The notes under the pieces: generated by a model
What the model was told of the DNA's origin: nothing
The model's database searches: none
The model's input: the letters and a program-made list of their open reading frames with translations, nothing else
Shown: positions 32,501 to 47,500 of the stretch, piece by piece
How the letters are laid out: each line of letters begins with the position of its first letter
How positions within the stretch are numbered: position 1 is the stretch's first letter
Assembly (NCBI RefSeq): GCF_036711975.1
Contig: NC_091971.1
Coordinates: forward strand, 17,925,501-17,989,500
From: Onthophagus taurus
Taxonomy: Eukaryota > Arthropoda > Insecta > Coleoptera > Scarabaeidae
Length of the DNA stretch: 64,000 nucleotides
Direction of reading: 5' to 3'
Program-made: the position numbers and the translations under genes

Positions 32501-35500
32501 ATTGGTTTGAGTTGGCTCGAGTAATGACATCCGCGATATTTCTTTATCTAAATATGCTCCTCCTTTTTGAAAACAAATAAAACTTGATACTTGAAGATAA
32601 ATCATTTTTCCGAATAGCCTCTTTCTTCCAGACATCTTCAAATTCAATCTATAAGATTTACAAAGAATTAACCAGTTTTAAATTTAACACGTTTCGGTTA
32701 TCTGCCATCATTAGAGTCTACTACAATAAATTAAAATTTATATATTGTTTGCGTTATAAATATAAATAGAATTGAAAGTGACCTTTATAAAAAGAAGAAA
32801 TTGTTTTTGCTGACATCGTTAACCGTGAATAATAACCGTGAACAATATCAATAGTATTGCAAAATGATTAAATGTATAATTAAAAATTTTATCTAAGTAC
32901 ACACTCTTTATTTTAAACTTTTAACTGTTAAGATTTGATTATACACCGCGGTCAATGAACACGTTAAAAAAGATTATTAACAAATCTTTGACCGTGATCG
33001 CCTGACTTTGAAACTTAAAAAACATTTTTCAACAAATTAATACATTTTATGAAATAACTTTTTTTATTACCTGTAGTTAAACTTTAGTTTTATTGGTTTA
33101 CCACAATGATGAGATCATTTGAAATAAACATGTTTTTGATGTCATATTTTTATTTATCATAAAAAATCATATCGATAGGAGTTAAAATTTATTTCAAATT
33201 GATTTTTAGACATTAAGTATTTTTAATAAACACAATATAAGGTTCTAAATGAAATAAATATGCAAACAAATTATATAAGAGCACCTTTACCTCAATCTAT
33301 TATTGTCAATAATAAAAAGCAATTAATCAATTTAATTGAACTTATGAAATTACGTCTAGATCTAAATGAATCATTTATATAAAACAATAGATCTATTTAT
33401 TTTTGAAATAAATTTCAAGGATAGTCTCGGAATGCGTAGATATGTTTTAGATAAAGAAGTCATAAAAATTGCGCAACATTAAAGTGTGAAATAAGCTAAA
33501 TGCAGATATGTATAATTATTAGATTAGCAAATAAATTTTTTTGGAAGTATTTATTAGCGTGCAAATAAAACAACCTACGTTTTAACCTAAAAATGTGATA
33601 ATAACAATTTAAATAATTCAACTCAAGGTAATAATAAAAATTTTTAAATTTATTCTAATCTTAAGAATCGATTTTTTTTTGATTTTAATTATGATGACCT
33701 AGACACATCCCTGCGGATAATTTATCTTATCTAAAACAATGTCACACATTTTTTTACGATAAATCTGCAACCATAACATCTGTCTTATAAATTAATCTTA
33801 TCTGCAAGACGAGGCAATCCCGGATTTTGGTAGATCAATTTCCCTTGTTATCTCACCTTATTGAACGTAATCTCAATGGAAATCGATAACAACTGCAACT
33901 TAAACACGTCATTCCCCTTCATAATCTTGCGCAATTTAATATCTTTTTCTTACATAATTTTATTGTTACATTATTAATTTTTAAACGTATGAAACATTAC
34001 TTTTTATATCATAACAAAACTCTCGAAAATAATTATCAATTTGGAGAATTTTGATTTGATTCTAAAAATATGTCCGCATTTGGTGTTACATCAAGGAAAG
34101 TATAAAAATATTTTTATCATACTACATCTGTTTTGTTGTTCAGTTAAAATAAAATCACGTACCATCTGATATAATAAACAGATAAATACAACTATTAAAA
34201 GACCTACTTTATGAGAACGATAAGGGCTTATTAAGACGTCAAATATCTACGAAATTATGACCTCCAAAATTTCAAACATTTCCAGCCATTAAATAAATAG
34301 AATAGAATTGATAATAAAAACACTCAAATTACATAACTGATTTTAAATTTTCATACATTTTGTGTTGTATTGACGTGTTTTAGTCAATATTTAAAGGTCA
34401 TAACCCGAACTTTAAACCAAAATCTGAATGAACCAAAACAAATTTAGAGGAGTTCTAATAATCTCTTGTAAATAACAATTCAGCTTTGAAATTTTTTTTT
34501 TATTTGCAACTCGTTGAAATGCTGATTACGTGATAACTGGAATAGAAATAGACTAAAATGTTGAAATGTGCAAGTCGACGAATTATGGTCAATGAACAAC
34601 TATTTCCAGTATGATTGAATAAAGATATATTACGAGCATTATTGAGCTGTGTGCTTTAAAAAACACAAGGCACCGAAATAAGTAAATAATTCAAAAGATA
34701 ATTAAATCCATTCTATAAGAAACAATAAAAAAAAATTAGATCAAAGATATTTAACAAGAATTTTTGTGAATATTAAGACCACAAAGGAACAAACCATCCA
34801 GAAAGTCATCAGAACGGGTTGCAATGCAAATGGGTTAACGTTACTATCGGTGCAATTATACACATTATATTTTCTCGGAACATTATGATCTGTCTGAAAT
34901 GTTCAGAACATTGAAAAGATGATAAATAATGATAATACTATACAACAAAGATGGGAAAGATGCAAAAAATAGGCTCTACTCAGATTTTAGGATGATCCAG
35001 AAAGTTCAAAGCTCACCGTCCAAAAGGTATGTACGCACTTTAACTCTTAATGCTCCGCAAGATTAGACTACTTGCTATGCAATTTGTATTACGAATTTAA
35101 CCTTAGAAAATAAGTAGAAAATTTCAGTATACCGTGTCGCCTATACTCATCTTAGTACAATCACCAGTATCGTACAACATCAAGTGCTTCTTCTATCTCG
35201 GATATGGGAGCAACCAGTATTTTCAATACCATGTCGTAAATTTTGGAGAGAGTCGTTGCGGAAAAGTGGTTACTTGGAACGCTATCGTATTCTGCCTTAA
35301 AGGGCAGATCAACATTTACAATCAAGATTTCCATCACGATTTCCAATCAAGATTTAGACCTAGATACAGTTATGCATCAGTAATTTCAGCAAATAGAATG
35401 AAGAACAACGGAACCAGGATGTTGGTAAAGGAAGTAAGTGCCATAAATTCACTAATATTAATTTATTATATTAGCGTCTAATTGACATTTCCAATACTAC

Positions 35501-38500
35501 AAAAAAAAGTTTGACTTTGCTGAAAAACCTTTGCTGATGATTTGGAGATAGTGTAAAAATAAAGATAAAGAGATAGTGAAGAAAGAGTTTTGAAGAAGAA
35601 AAAGTTACTAAGCCCAAGTAGAAAACAATACATAAATATTATCATCAACATAATCCATCTAGTAAGGTAAGCCAACCTAACATAAACCGTTGTTTTCGTG
35701 TATGTAAATACAAGATAATTTCTATTTAATGACTATTACGAAATATCACACCACGTGAAGCTAAGCACGTGCTATCTAGGGTTGATTCAGGTTAATAAAA
35801 CGGGCCACATCACTAAAGGACTCAAGCAGGTGTGATACACGACCTTGTTCAAAATATACCTAAAGCATTCGGGAAATAAAACGCAAAAGTATGTGTATTC
35901 CGCTAAACGACAGCATCATATACACACTGTGTTTCGTCAACGGCCAAATAGTAATCTTACAAGGCCAGCAAGATATGGAATACATAGCCAGGAAACTCAT
36001 ACAGGAATACAGTGAATGGGACCAATATGTGTGTGGGAAGACAGACCTTGACCTAACCGGTATGGTTAGGGGAGTGCATAAAATATACCAGTAAGTATAA
36101 ATATTTGGGAGCACAAATAACCAGCGACGGAACACTAGATTGTACCATAAAGGATAAAAACGTACAAGGCAGAAGAGCATGGAATATTGTGGAATAAACG
36201 CTTATGAACAAGAATAACATCAAAACTATAATACGATAGTAAAGATCATAATAACATGCAGTAATTAATAATAACTAAACCAGCTAAGATGGTACGGACA
36301 TATACTAAGAATGTCAGGGAAGTTATCAAAATAAATATGGCAATGGACGCCCACAGGAAGAAGAAGGAGAAAGCAAAATAGAAGAGGACCTTTGCATGGC
36401 AAAGTAGAAACTGGAAATATACGGTACGCTTATTTTCAGACACCAATGACATTCTGGGCGTTATAGACTGTAAACTGTTTTTCAATGAATTTTAGTATCC
36501 TCAAGATATCTTGTGAGCATATTCTGGTGCCAATCCGATTTTCACGAGACTACACTTTAGGCATAACACAAAATCATGTTACTAGCACTTAAATTAATCG
36601 CAATGGAGACCTGAGTTAGCGTATTTAGTTAATTCATCATACAAAATTCAGAAAAATGCCTTTTTTGATTCGATCTTGATTACAATGTTCAAGACGTTGT
36701 CCAAGAAGTTCTTAAATGTTAATTATACTCTCAGATTGTTTGTAGTGTTTCATTATTCACTTTTTATTTTCTCATCCTTTTGATTGAAAATATTTCAATT
36801 TTGTTAAAATGTTGATTAAATTTATGGCTATTGTCTGTTGATTGATGAAGTACGCCCTGTTCTGGTTGTATAAATTTCTTAGATAAGATTTATTTATGGC
36901 ATGCGCAGCGTTAATTACCTTAGCGCATAATCATAAAAGATTATATAAGCGTATCATCCTATATTGAAGGTTATTTTGGTAGGGTATGAAGTGTTTATTT
37001 TATTACTTTTAAAACGTGTAAGATGTTTCCATACATCTGTAAATGTTTTTCTATATAATTTGTTATAACCCAACAGCAATCAATGATTTTCTTCGTAAAC
37101 GCTGGAATGCTTTAATAATGATAGTAATTCTTATAGCAATAACAGATGCTATACAAGAAATGCTATATAATGCTAGGTTCTAGTACTTTCGATTTATTGC
37201 TTGCTGCTGAACATAATTTAAACTTTAACTTTTTCCACCCTGCTGGTGACATTTGCCATATTTACAGGGCTTTACTTACTCCGCCTATCCATATTTTTGC
37301 TCTTAATAATTCCTATGAAATGATTTACACAATGTGGATGTAAATGGGGAACGAAGCGATAATCATAAATTCTGGAAGGTATGTCCAATCATGAGTTCTT
37401 TCGAAAAGTTGGGTTGGTAATCGAGGAAAATCTATGCATTGTCGAATCAATAATTCCATTCAATGCACAACTTATAGTGAAGCAATAACTAAAAGGAAAG
37501 CCAAATCCGTGGGTAGTATAAGCGGTCATGTTTCGTGGTGCTTCTGGTATCATACATCGATTGATTGTATACCAAGGGTCTACTATGATAGATCGTTTAA
37601 TCTAACCAGTAGAATTCCAGAGCACGAAGGACCCAAAATATTTTGTGATAATTATTTTATATCACTATTAATACTGGAAGAATTATTAGAAAAAGGTGTT
37701 TTCGTGGCAGAAACCATACGCTGCAATAGACTTGAAAAATGTCCCCTGAGTTTGAAAATGAGCTAAAGAAAAGTAAACGTCTTAGCAACGACTTATTTGT
37801 TAATGATGAATAAATAGCAGTAATTTGGTGGAATGATAATAAAAACGTAAAAATGGCATTAAATATCATAGGCATTGAACCTTGAACCATCTTGCCACCT
37901 CATCCTGAAGATGAAAGATGATGGGACAAAAGGAAAGTATAATATTTTTATGGGAGGGGTTGATAAGTAGGTTTTTTTAATTGCAATGTATCGTACTTTC
38001 ATTAGATCATGAAAACAGACTTTGAGGATAATTTTCCATTACTTCCATTTAGCCATTTGTAACAATTGGTATCAATATTAGTTACAATATCAGTCTGAAA
38101 TAGAGCGGGAAGGAGTAATAAAAGAGGAGAGGATGGATTTGTTGGAGGTTACTGCAACAATCAACAGCAAAAGGATTGGCACTTTCTGATAGCCTAATTA
38201 GTGCATCGAAACGAGGTAGACAAGTGCTAGATTCACAAGTGCCAATAAAGCGCAAAAAAGTCAGTATTCAGTAACTTAGTCTTCGCAGAACTGCGTTCTC
38301 CTCGTTCGTAGATAAAACCTGAATTTCATTTATACAGGGAAAATTGTATACAATACTTTTGCGGTTTTTGATTTACTATAACATTTATTTTTATGCTGTT
38401 TTCAAATAGTTGGTAATTCTGTAGGAAAATTGCTATGACTAAAATCACATATTCTTATCTTTTTTTGGAAAAATCCTTCAACTGCAAGTGACAAGTGAGA

Positions 38501-41500
38501 TCAACTGAACACATACGATCTCTTTTAATGTAAACTAATACTTTAAAGTGAGATACAAGAATGAAATGTTCTGTAAGCTTGTATAATCATGGTAAATATT
38601 TAGAGATTACAGTTGACTCATAGTGAACACAAAATGGTACTTCAGCTGTATACCTATTTGTGATTTTTTTAAACAAACCAGGCCTTAAATAAGAATATAA
38701 TTTTAAACATAAAACATGAATGCATATAAATAATTTAATCTTGGAATGATACAAATAATGAAAAGATGTAGCTAACAAATCTTCAATAGCGAACTTATTA
38801 TATTTCCTGTACATACCAATATTGTTATTTGTGACTCAATCAGCTAAACTGATAGCCTTTGTTATATTGATAAATTTTGATGTAACTAATCTTTTAAGAA
38901 TACTCGAAATAAATAAGCTATTAATAATTCGTATTACACCACTCAAATTTTGCGCTGAAATGTTTAATTTCTGGAATCGGGTTATTATAATTACTTTTTA
39001 TAATTTATTTATCTTAAAAATGAGTCTAAACTTGTATTACCGTAAACTAGTGTGTAAGTATAATTCATACTGATTTTATGAAATTTTGTTATAACACAAT
39101 GTTGATCATTAACGCACGTGTGTATCCATTTTTTGTTATTGGAACAGATGCGTTTAAATCTAGACAAGAATATTTACTCAAAACACTAAAATTATTGCAA
39201 TAACGTTGAAGTTTGGACAGAAGATATCAACGGACCGTAAATATTTTGATAACGAAAACACGTTTTGAATAAGATTTTAACTTACCATATCTACGGTTAC
39301 TTCTCCAACTTTGGTATTTCCATGAGTTTTACGGAATTTCTTTACTTTTTCCTGTTCCTTGGGAACTTTCGTTGACAACACCGCCTTTAAATCCGTCGAT
39401 GTACTGCTCATTTGCCTCAAAATCGTGGATATTTGAGGAATAATTCTCTAAAAAAAATACAAGAAAAAGATATAAATAATTTGTGTGAAATTTCTTACTG
39501 AAAAAGTATTTGAAATAATATATTTTCTCAAAATCATTGTAATTGAAGGTTTAAAAATGATTGACGTTTCATACAAAAAAATTTTAAATTCCGCGAATTC
39601 TAAAATCAATTCAAACCACAAAAATAAACATTTTCTTTCTGAGAACTTAACAATTTCATACAATCTAGCGCGTATTTTCCATTTTGGGAAATGATGCAAG
39701 AAACCACAATTACATATACATATAAAGAGTCAGAATAGTTTTAATCTTATCGTGACATGGTCAATATGTTTTTTTTTTAATCATTTCATTTAATTTGTTC
39801 AATTCAATAATAAATGAATGCTACTATAATAAAAAAAAAAAGGAGAGGTCGTGATTACGATTTGCAAAAAATAAAATTTATTTTCCCCTCCAAGGTTACA
39901 ATAAATTTTCTGCCTTATTTCGCTAAAAACGTCAGAAACACGTGTTCGTAATCATACTATTTCCTTTCGGACAAACACGCATATGACACGTCAGATTATA
40001 AAGACGATGAAATAAAAAACCTCGGCGCTTACGTAATGTAATAAAACAAAAGGTAAAGTTAAAGTGGGTTACAATGCGATTATGGTGAATAAAATAAGTG
40101 GTCCACGAGAGTCTGGTGATCATCTTCGTCAATAAGAAATGATCAAACACAATCTCCTCAGAGTCCAAAGGACGAACTGTGGGGAATCCGCGGCGTTTAA
40201 TATAACGACTCGAGGTCAATCGCAGCGACACTAGTAGGTCGTCGTTTTTGAAGGACCTTTTGTAATAAATTTTATTTTTAAACGTCGTGAACGAGGTACT
40301 GAATTATTGCTAGGCGCCTCTAAACCTTTTTGGCACATGTATCTTAGTTTAAAAATATTCAAATCAAATAGTACAAAGTTTCAAACGTTCCAAAAATAAA
40401 TACTTAAAATTATTTTATTATTTACAGATAAAGTAGAGAATTGAGCATTTCGAAGAGATTATTCCCAAATTATTCATTTTGCCCAACACATTTTCACAAA
40501 AGCTTAAATACGTTCTCTTAACATTCAGCTTTATTTCCTGCAATCAAAGAAAAATAAAGTATTTAAAGTAACTATTCAAATTTAGTGTTAGTTGATCGAG
40601 AAACAATTTAAAATGAATTCTAACTGTTCCTTAACATAGTTAAAATTCCTTCTCTTTACAACGTTAAGCATTTTACGTATTTCTTTGGTGTTGAGATGTA
40701 TTTGCTTTTCTTAATACATAAAGAGGAGTCATTATTGTTGCTTCTTTCAACATTTATCAGTATTTAGAATGATTAAAGAATTGATTATAAATAACACGTA
40801 ACAAGTTTATACACTTTTCTTGTAAAAATTTCTAAAAATGTTAGCAAAAATGACATTACTAAGAAAAATTTTCATGCCTAGTAAAAATAGACAGCTTTGT
40901 TGTATTGGCAGATGAAAAGTTCTAAACACGATAAATGGTTTGCAAGACATTATGCTATAAAACTAAAATCCCTCGATTGATTAATTTTGCGCAATCATAC
41001 AAACAGCAAATAAAGGTGTTAAATTTAAAATCATTCCAATGATTTGCCAATTTAAAATTTGTCATCGAATGACGCCAATCATTTTAATGTATCTAAATTT
41101 AGATTGCAGTACTTAATCTATCTAAGGACTCTATTATAGTGTTTTTTACCTGCGCCATCTATTAAAATCTATTACTACTAAATAAATTTGACATTTCTTT
41201 TTCACATTTTTTTTTAATAAAATAACGCATTTCAAGGACTTTTTACAAGGACGCATTTCTGGCGTGACACAAACCTTTATCGTACGTTGATGCCTATAGC
41301 CATTTATCGGGCGTATTCACAATCTTTTTATCTAGCCAATCTTTAAGATTTGTTTGCTGAGAAATAATCTAGGGATTTCTTTGAATTTAATATTGTATGC
41401 AGATATGTTGTTACATTCTTTTAGGGATATGAGGAAAAACAGTTCGATAATTTTAATCTAATATTTATTTACTCCTGCTTAAGATATAAGAAATGCTTGG

Positions 41501-44500
41501 ACTTTATGTAACCTTCTTCCTTAACAAACATTATGAACGATTTAATAAATGAACTCAATCAAAATAATTTTTGTTTAACCTCCTCATGGATAAAATCGTA
41601 GAGGAAATAACATCCTTAAATGTGATGGGCACCAAGAGAGTTAGTATGGTGTGTTAATATGGCTATCTCCGTTGATAAAATCAAGTCCATGACTACTGCA
41701 AAGATGCAATTTAACTATTTAGGCGTACACATATCTAGCGGCCATGATCCAATGAAAGAATTGAGGAACCAAATTAATGAAGCATCCACAACATCAGTAT
41801 GTTCAAGAAACATAATCAGGTCGAAATCAGACCTGTATAAGACCGATAATGACATACGGAATAGAAGTGAGGGCAAAAACAAACAAAAGAAAGAGCATGC
41901 TACGAGTGGGCGAGATGAAGACACTAAGATCAACTGCAGGGAAAACGAGAATGGACAGAGTGAGAAATTCAGATATTAGAGATCAATGCAACGGAAGATA
42001 CAGCGGAAAAAAACAATGGCAAGCTAAGCCTTGTTGTGGAGTTTCCTGAACTCCAACCAATACGTTTCTAAAGCCAGAGCAAACCAGTATTAACACAATT
42101 TTGAGCTTGGACGAAACTAGTATTTCTACAGTCCAAACCCAACTCAAAATTCTGGCCTGGAATAGTTAGAAAAAAGTTAAGTATGTTGAGAATAAATCTT
42201 CAACTAGACAGAGATGCTCATCCAGAGACTTGATTTAAGTCCCTACGTCATTTGAGATAAATATAAAACAATCCCTAACAAAATGATGAGAAAAGTGTCA
42301 AAACATAGGAAACTAAAGAGATGACAAGCTGTTTAGTCGGTACTTTATGGACGATCAAGTTATATTGGTAGAAGATCAAATGAACGCAGAATATATGCTT
42401 CGGAAATTGTATGAGTAGTATACATAATGGTTGGGGGCTTTCAATAAATCTCAATAAAACGGAATAACTGGTCATAGGAGGAAATGGAAACGACTTGTCA
42501 ATCCAGGGGATGAATATTAAAAACTCCAAAGCCTATAATTAGCTTGGAATTAAAATATCGAATACCTGCTACCAGATGCTACCAGCTGCTACCAGATAAT
42601 TAAGTGGTGTTCTATAGAGCGAACAAATAGCCCAGCAAACTAAAATCCGAATATATAAGACGGTAGTGGAAAATGTATCTATGGATCCGAACAATGGGCC
42701 ATGAATAAAAGAAGCAATTGAAGAATAAACGCTGATGAAATGGACTATTGGAGGAGAAGTTGCCAGAAAATAAGGATGGATCGAGTGAGAGTATAGATTA
42801 GTTGTTCCAGGGATAGGACCAGGTTGTATTAAAACGGCAATTTTCTTATTTCACCCAAATTAATTTAGGTTAACAACTTTTTCCACGTTTACTAACTGGA
42901 TCGAACAAATTCTCCTGCTTCAGTATAGATTAGCACACTAGAAACCATAGATGTAAAGAGGCTACAATGGTTCGGACATATTCAGCTGATGATGAAAGAT
43001 GGCCAAAGAAAATGATAAACTGATACCGCCAAATAGAAAAAAACGAGGAAGAACAAAGCGGTCATTGAGAGTGCATGGAAAGGATTAAGTGAAGGCGACA
43101 GGCGAAATAGAAAAAAATTAAACCTAGGATGCGAGAAACGGCTATAGACTGTAAAAATGGTTCAACAAATCGAGAAATCGCAAACTATGGAAGTTATGGC
43201 GGAGTTCAGAAGAATTGAATTTATGGGTGACTACAATGGTCTTGATGATGGACTTCGGTGACGATGCTTACAATGAAGATGTATAAATAGATTTCGGATA
43301 TTGCCTCTCTTGGGCGGTTTAAAATATAAGCAACCGATTCGGTTATGAATGATGCTTTGCTCTCTGATCTTACTGGTCCTATTGACTGATTTGTATATAT
43401 TGGAAAAAGCCCCTTTTACACGTTGTACAACGGGCTAAATGTGTGTCATATTCTTCGCCTCTATAAGTGCTTATTGTAGCACTATTTTGGTGTCGCAGCT
43501 ATTTTAATGTCAGAATTCTTCCCTTTTTTACAGCTAGCTAATGAAGTTTGTTACAAGAGTAGATGAAGCGGTTTCCGTCATAATATCTGCACAATTTAGG
43601 ATTGAATTCTGATCAGATGCAGATCAATTTTTTGTCGGTTAGTCACTAATCACTTCTAATAATTGAAACGTGTATCGACTAACTTTATGTGAACATGTTC
43701 AGATATTATGTTATACGATCTTTTCGACAGATTCTAAAACAGCCTTTGGTAGCTTTGGAAAGTGGTTGATCTTATTACGACATTAAAGCAATGGTCGCAC
43801 CAATTGAGTCGACTCCGATACTTTCAACATTTATCATGCTCCATTTAGCTTCAAGTATGTATTTCCATTAAGCATCATTGTCCACCTTATCTTTTTCCAC
43901 ACGGTAACTTTCCATTCTCAATTATAGATTCGAGATGTGTTTCCAACATTTAGCCACCAAGCATATAGTTTCTTTTGGAATCTTACCCAGTTTAATATTA
44001 TTTTTACTGAAGTGCAGAAAAATAGCTTCTAATTAATGAGGATAATTGCTTAATTTTGCTTACTTTTGTAGGAGTTTATACACAGCCCATTGTAAGTTGT
44101 AGCTAAACGAGGCCATTTTTTTAATACTCGAAGTACAAGTATGTAATACTCAAGTACTCGTTTTTAATACTCAAGTATTTTAGGAAATGGATATAAATCA
44201 ATGACACTGTTGTGTAAGTGTAAACGACCTCTATAACTATTTTCAATAAAAATTATTCGACTAAATATGATACGATGTTCCATAAAAATAATGAAATTAG
44301 CATCTATTTACAATACAACAAGAAGTGAGGTAATCATCTCAAAATACATATATTTTTGGCCTTCATTTACGTATTGAATATCAAATCTGTAGTAGCTGTA
44401 CAATTAAAGCTGTAAACCGTAATAAAATAAAATTTTGAATTGAAACCATGAATAAACCAATTAACATATAGCCTACAGTTGTAAGGAGGTGTGTAAATGA

Positions 44501-47500
44501 CGTCATAAATGCCCCACCCACTGGCAAACGAAGAAGAACAGGTATTTGGCAGTCCATTAGAGTTTAGTGCCCGTGGACTCAATGTAGACCCGACTACAAA
44601 ATGTCACATTTAAAATCATTTCTTCCTAGATACATTTTATTTATATCCAAAATCTTTTAATAGATGGTGCTAGTTGAACTATATCTATCAGAATAATGTA
44701 AAATGGAAAAAAATATTAGTATAATAATAATCCATAAAAGCATTTATTAAATATATTGTATACTTTTGTGTTCTGCAACGCTTCGATCGTAAGGCGTTGC
44801 GTGCATTTTTATCATAAATTGCAACAAGTATTTGTTGTTATAATGATATTTGTTCTTTTATTTCACAAACTTCATATTCTATAAACACATAAGAGATGAA
44901 TTTGTCCTTATTCGTTAGATGTGATTTCTGTTGTTGGCAACATTCAATACCAATCAAAACAGTAAACCTCAATGTAAGTAAAGTAGATTATTCTTAATTG
45001 ATTGAAATTGGCGCCAAATCGGATTCCATGCTTGAAGACTTAACTAATGCCATGTCAAAACTGCATAAACGACATTTACTTGCTTTTTCAGAAAAGAAAA
45101 AACTGTCATCAATGTTGCTTGGATGCAGATTTAAAAATCCTGTTGAACGGCGTAGCTAAGTAAAAAGTGACCATTTTGGCGTTTACGGCGTTTTGGTTTG
45201 GCAGGGTCGATATCATTACTAACAATTGGGAAAAAATTCTAATACTGATAAGATTGATGTAAAATTGTACTATGTACTATCAAAATCATTAAAAAAATAA
45301 AATTCAATATAGATGAAATTCTTTAAATTTTTTATAATCTATTTTTGAATTGATTTTTTACAAGATTAAATGAAAAGATAAAATAAGTCCATTTTAAACA
45401 ATAGGCAATTAAAAATTTAATTAAATTCTTACTCTTTGATATAAAAAAACATTTGTCTCAAAAAAATGTAGAAAATTCTCGACCTTTGATTATTACAATA
45501 TCTCTAAAAAAGTTTCACTTTTTAAACGTTTCCAAGCTATATTTATAAAATTGGATCACATCCAGACACAAAAAGATTTTCCACAACACAAAAACATAAC
45601 AATTTTGTTTAATAATAATTTTAGTTTTTAATTTAAAATTATACAAAATAACTTAAATCATTGGAATTGCAAAAAAAAAACATCTAACGTAACTCAAATT
45701 CTTTTTTAAAAAAACATTTAAAGCATTTTTTCCCGTTTTGTAGTTCACATACAGGTTGTTTGCAATAAATTTAAATTGACTCATCAAAAATGAATAAACA
45801 TCGAAGAAATTATATTCGAAAAAAAAAACTAATAATAAAAAATCAAATTATCCACCTAGTATTAAGTAACTCTAACATTGGCACTATAACTGTAAATCTA
45901 ATTTAACTTTGAACTTTGATCTGGAGAAGTTTAGGCGCCTCCATACAAAAAAAAGACTTTGAACAATCCAATTTTACTACCAAATGACTTTATAATGAAG
46001 CAACGAAACAAAACTCTTAAAAGCAATAAATTCAATTCAAACATTTCTTTTTTTTTATTTTTTCTTTCTGAATGGACGAGTGGTATGACGTCGATTCGCT
46101 TTGAATTTTGAGAGCAAAACCTTCACGAAACGTATTTATAGATGATCTCGTGATTTCTTACGGTTGCCGTTAAATTTAGAATTTTCGGTCGAAAATATTT
46201 AGTTTTCAATACTTATAGTATTGAACATTTAGTTTTCGTTACTTAATCTCCCGGTTAAATTATTACAAAAGCACCTCTAACAAGTGAATTGAAACGTGGA
46301 TGTTTCGTAACCATTCGTGTCCATTAAGCGTGTGATATTGACATTGAAAATTTATGTTTGTGGTATTCATAAAGTAATATGTAAGAAGGTTTTAACGATT
46401 TGTATTATTACTTATCATGAATCTAGATATTTTAGAAAAAAAACTTCGGATATAACGGATAATCCAACTCGGCTTATTTCCTTAATAGCTCTATTTCATG
46501 TTCATATCTTATAATGATAAACTTGGGATACTCCCAGAGTTGTTTTAATTGTTATTCCACGCTAGATTGTTATATATTATTATTGAACTAAAAGGGTTTA
46601 GCCGTACGTCTCTTAAGACGGCTAAATTCGAATGTTTATAGTTCTAGGTCTAGTGTTAGTTCTAATCCTACTGTTAGTTGTTCTTTAGCACTGGATTTTT
46701 GTATATTTTTATTGAACTAAAAGTAAAAAATTTTCATATAACGTACTTTTGACTATAACGGACACTTCCTTCCCCGTATTAATCCGTTATATAGAACTTT
46801 TAATGTATTTTGTTGTTATTGTAAATATAATGAGTTAAACGTGTCGACTTGATTGCGTATTGTTTTAGTTAACGACATAGTTAACATTATTTATGTTAAA
46901 AGTAATCAATTATAATTTAATTTAAAATTGTTTATTATAACTCTGATAAACAACAAATTATTTTACGATAACATAAATAAATAGAATTTTTTTACCAAAA
47001 AAAAAAAAGAAACTTTTGATTATCACTGTACATGTTTTGAAAAACTCTATAGGGTTGATCAAAAGTTTGCTTTATTATTAAAAACCGCGATAAAACGTTT
47101 TAAAAATGAATGAATTCTTTTATATCTTATTAAATTAAAACTTAATCCTCTTTTATTAATTTATAATCTATTAATACATTTTCTAAACTATTAAACATGT
47201 TACGTAACTCGAAATTCGACTGTATTTAAATAAAATAATGATTTTGTGGTCGGCTTAAGACCGTTTTAGGGTCGATACTTGAAGGGTTTTGCTTCGCCCC
47301 CCTTTTTTTCAGTCAACCCTTATGTAACGACGCTTTCAGAAAAAAAAATCTCGCCAAAACACCAAAAAAATGATTAATTTTGAAATTTAAAAAGCGCTCA
47401 AATTTTCTGAACACGTTGGTTGACACGTTTCACGTTGAATTCGAAGAGATAAATGCATTTCCAAGATCGCGTATTAAATTTGGGGTTATTGAAAAAAGCC

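Noticed and set aside
35134..35481. 115-codon open frame in CS2 intron 2
   Set aside because: No domain, no splice-linked neighbours and an equally long frame on the other strand; probably chance or an old transposon.
46317..47034. Possible extra exon or small gene between citrate synthase exons
   Set aside because: The frame at 46317-46514 overlaps a MITE end and has no supporting splice sites.
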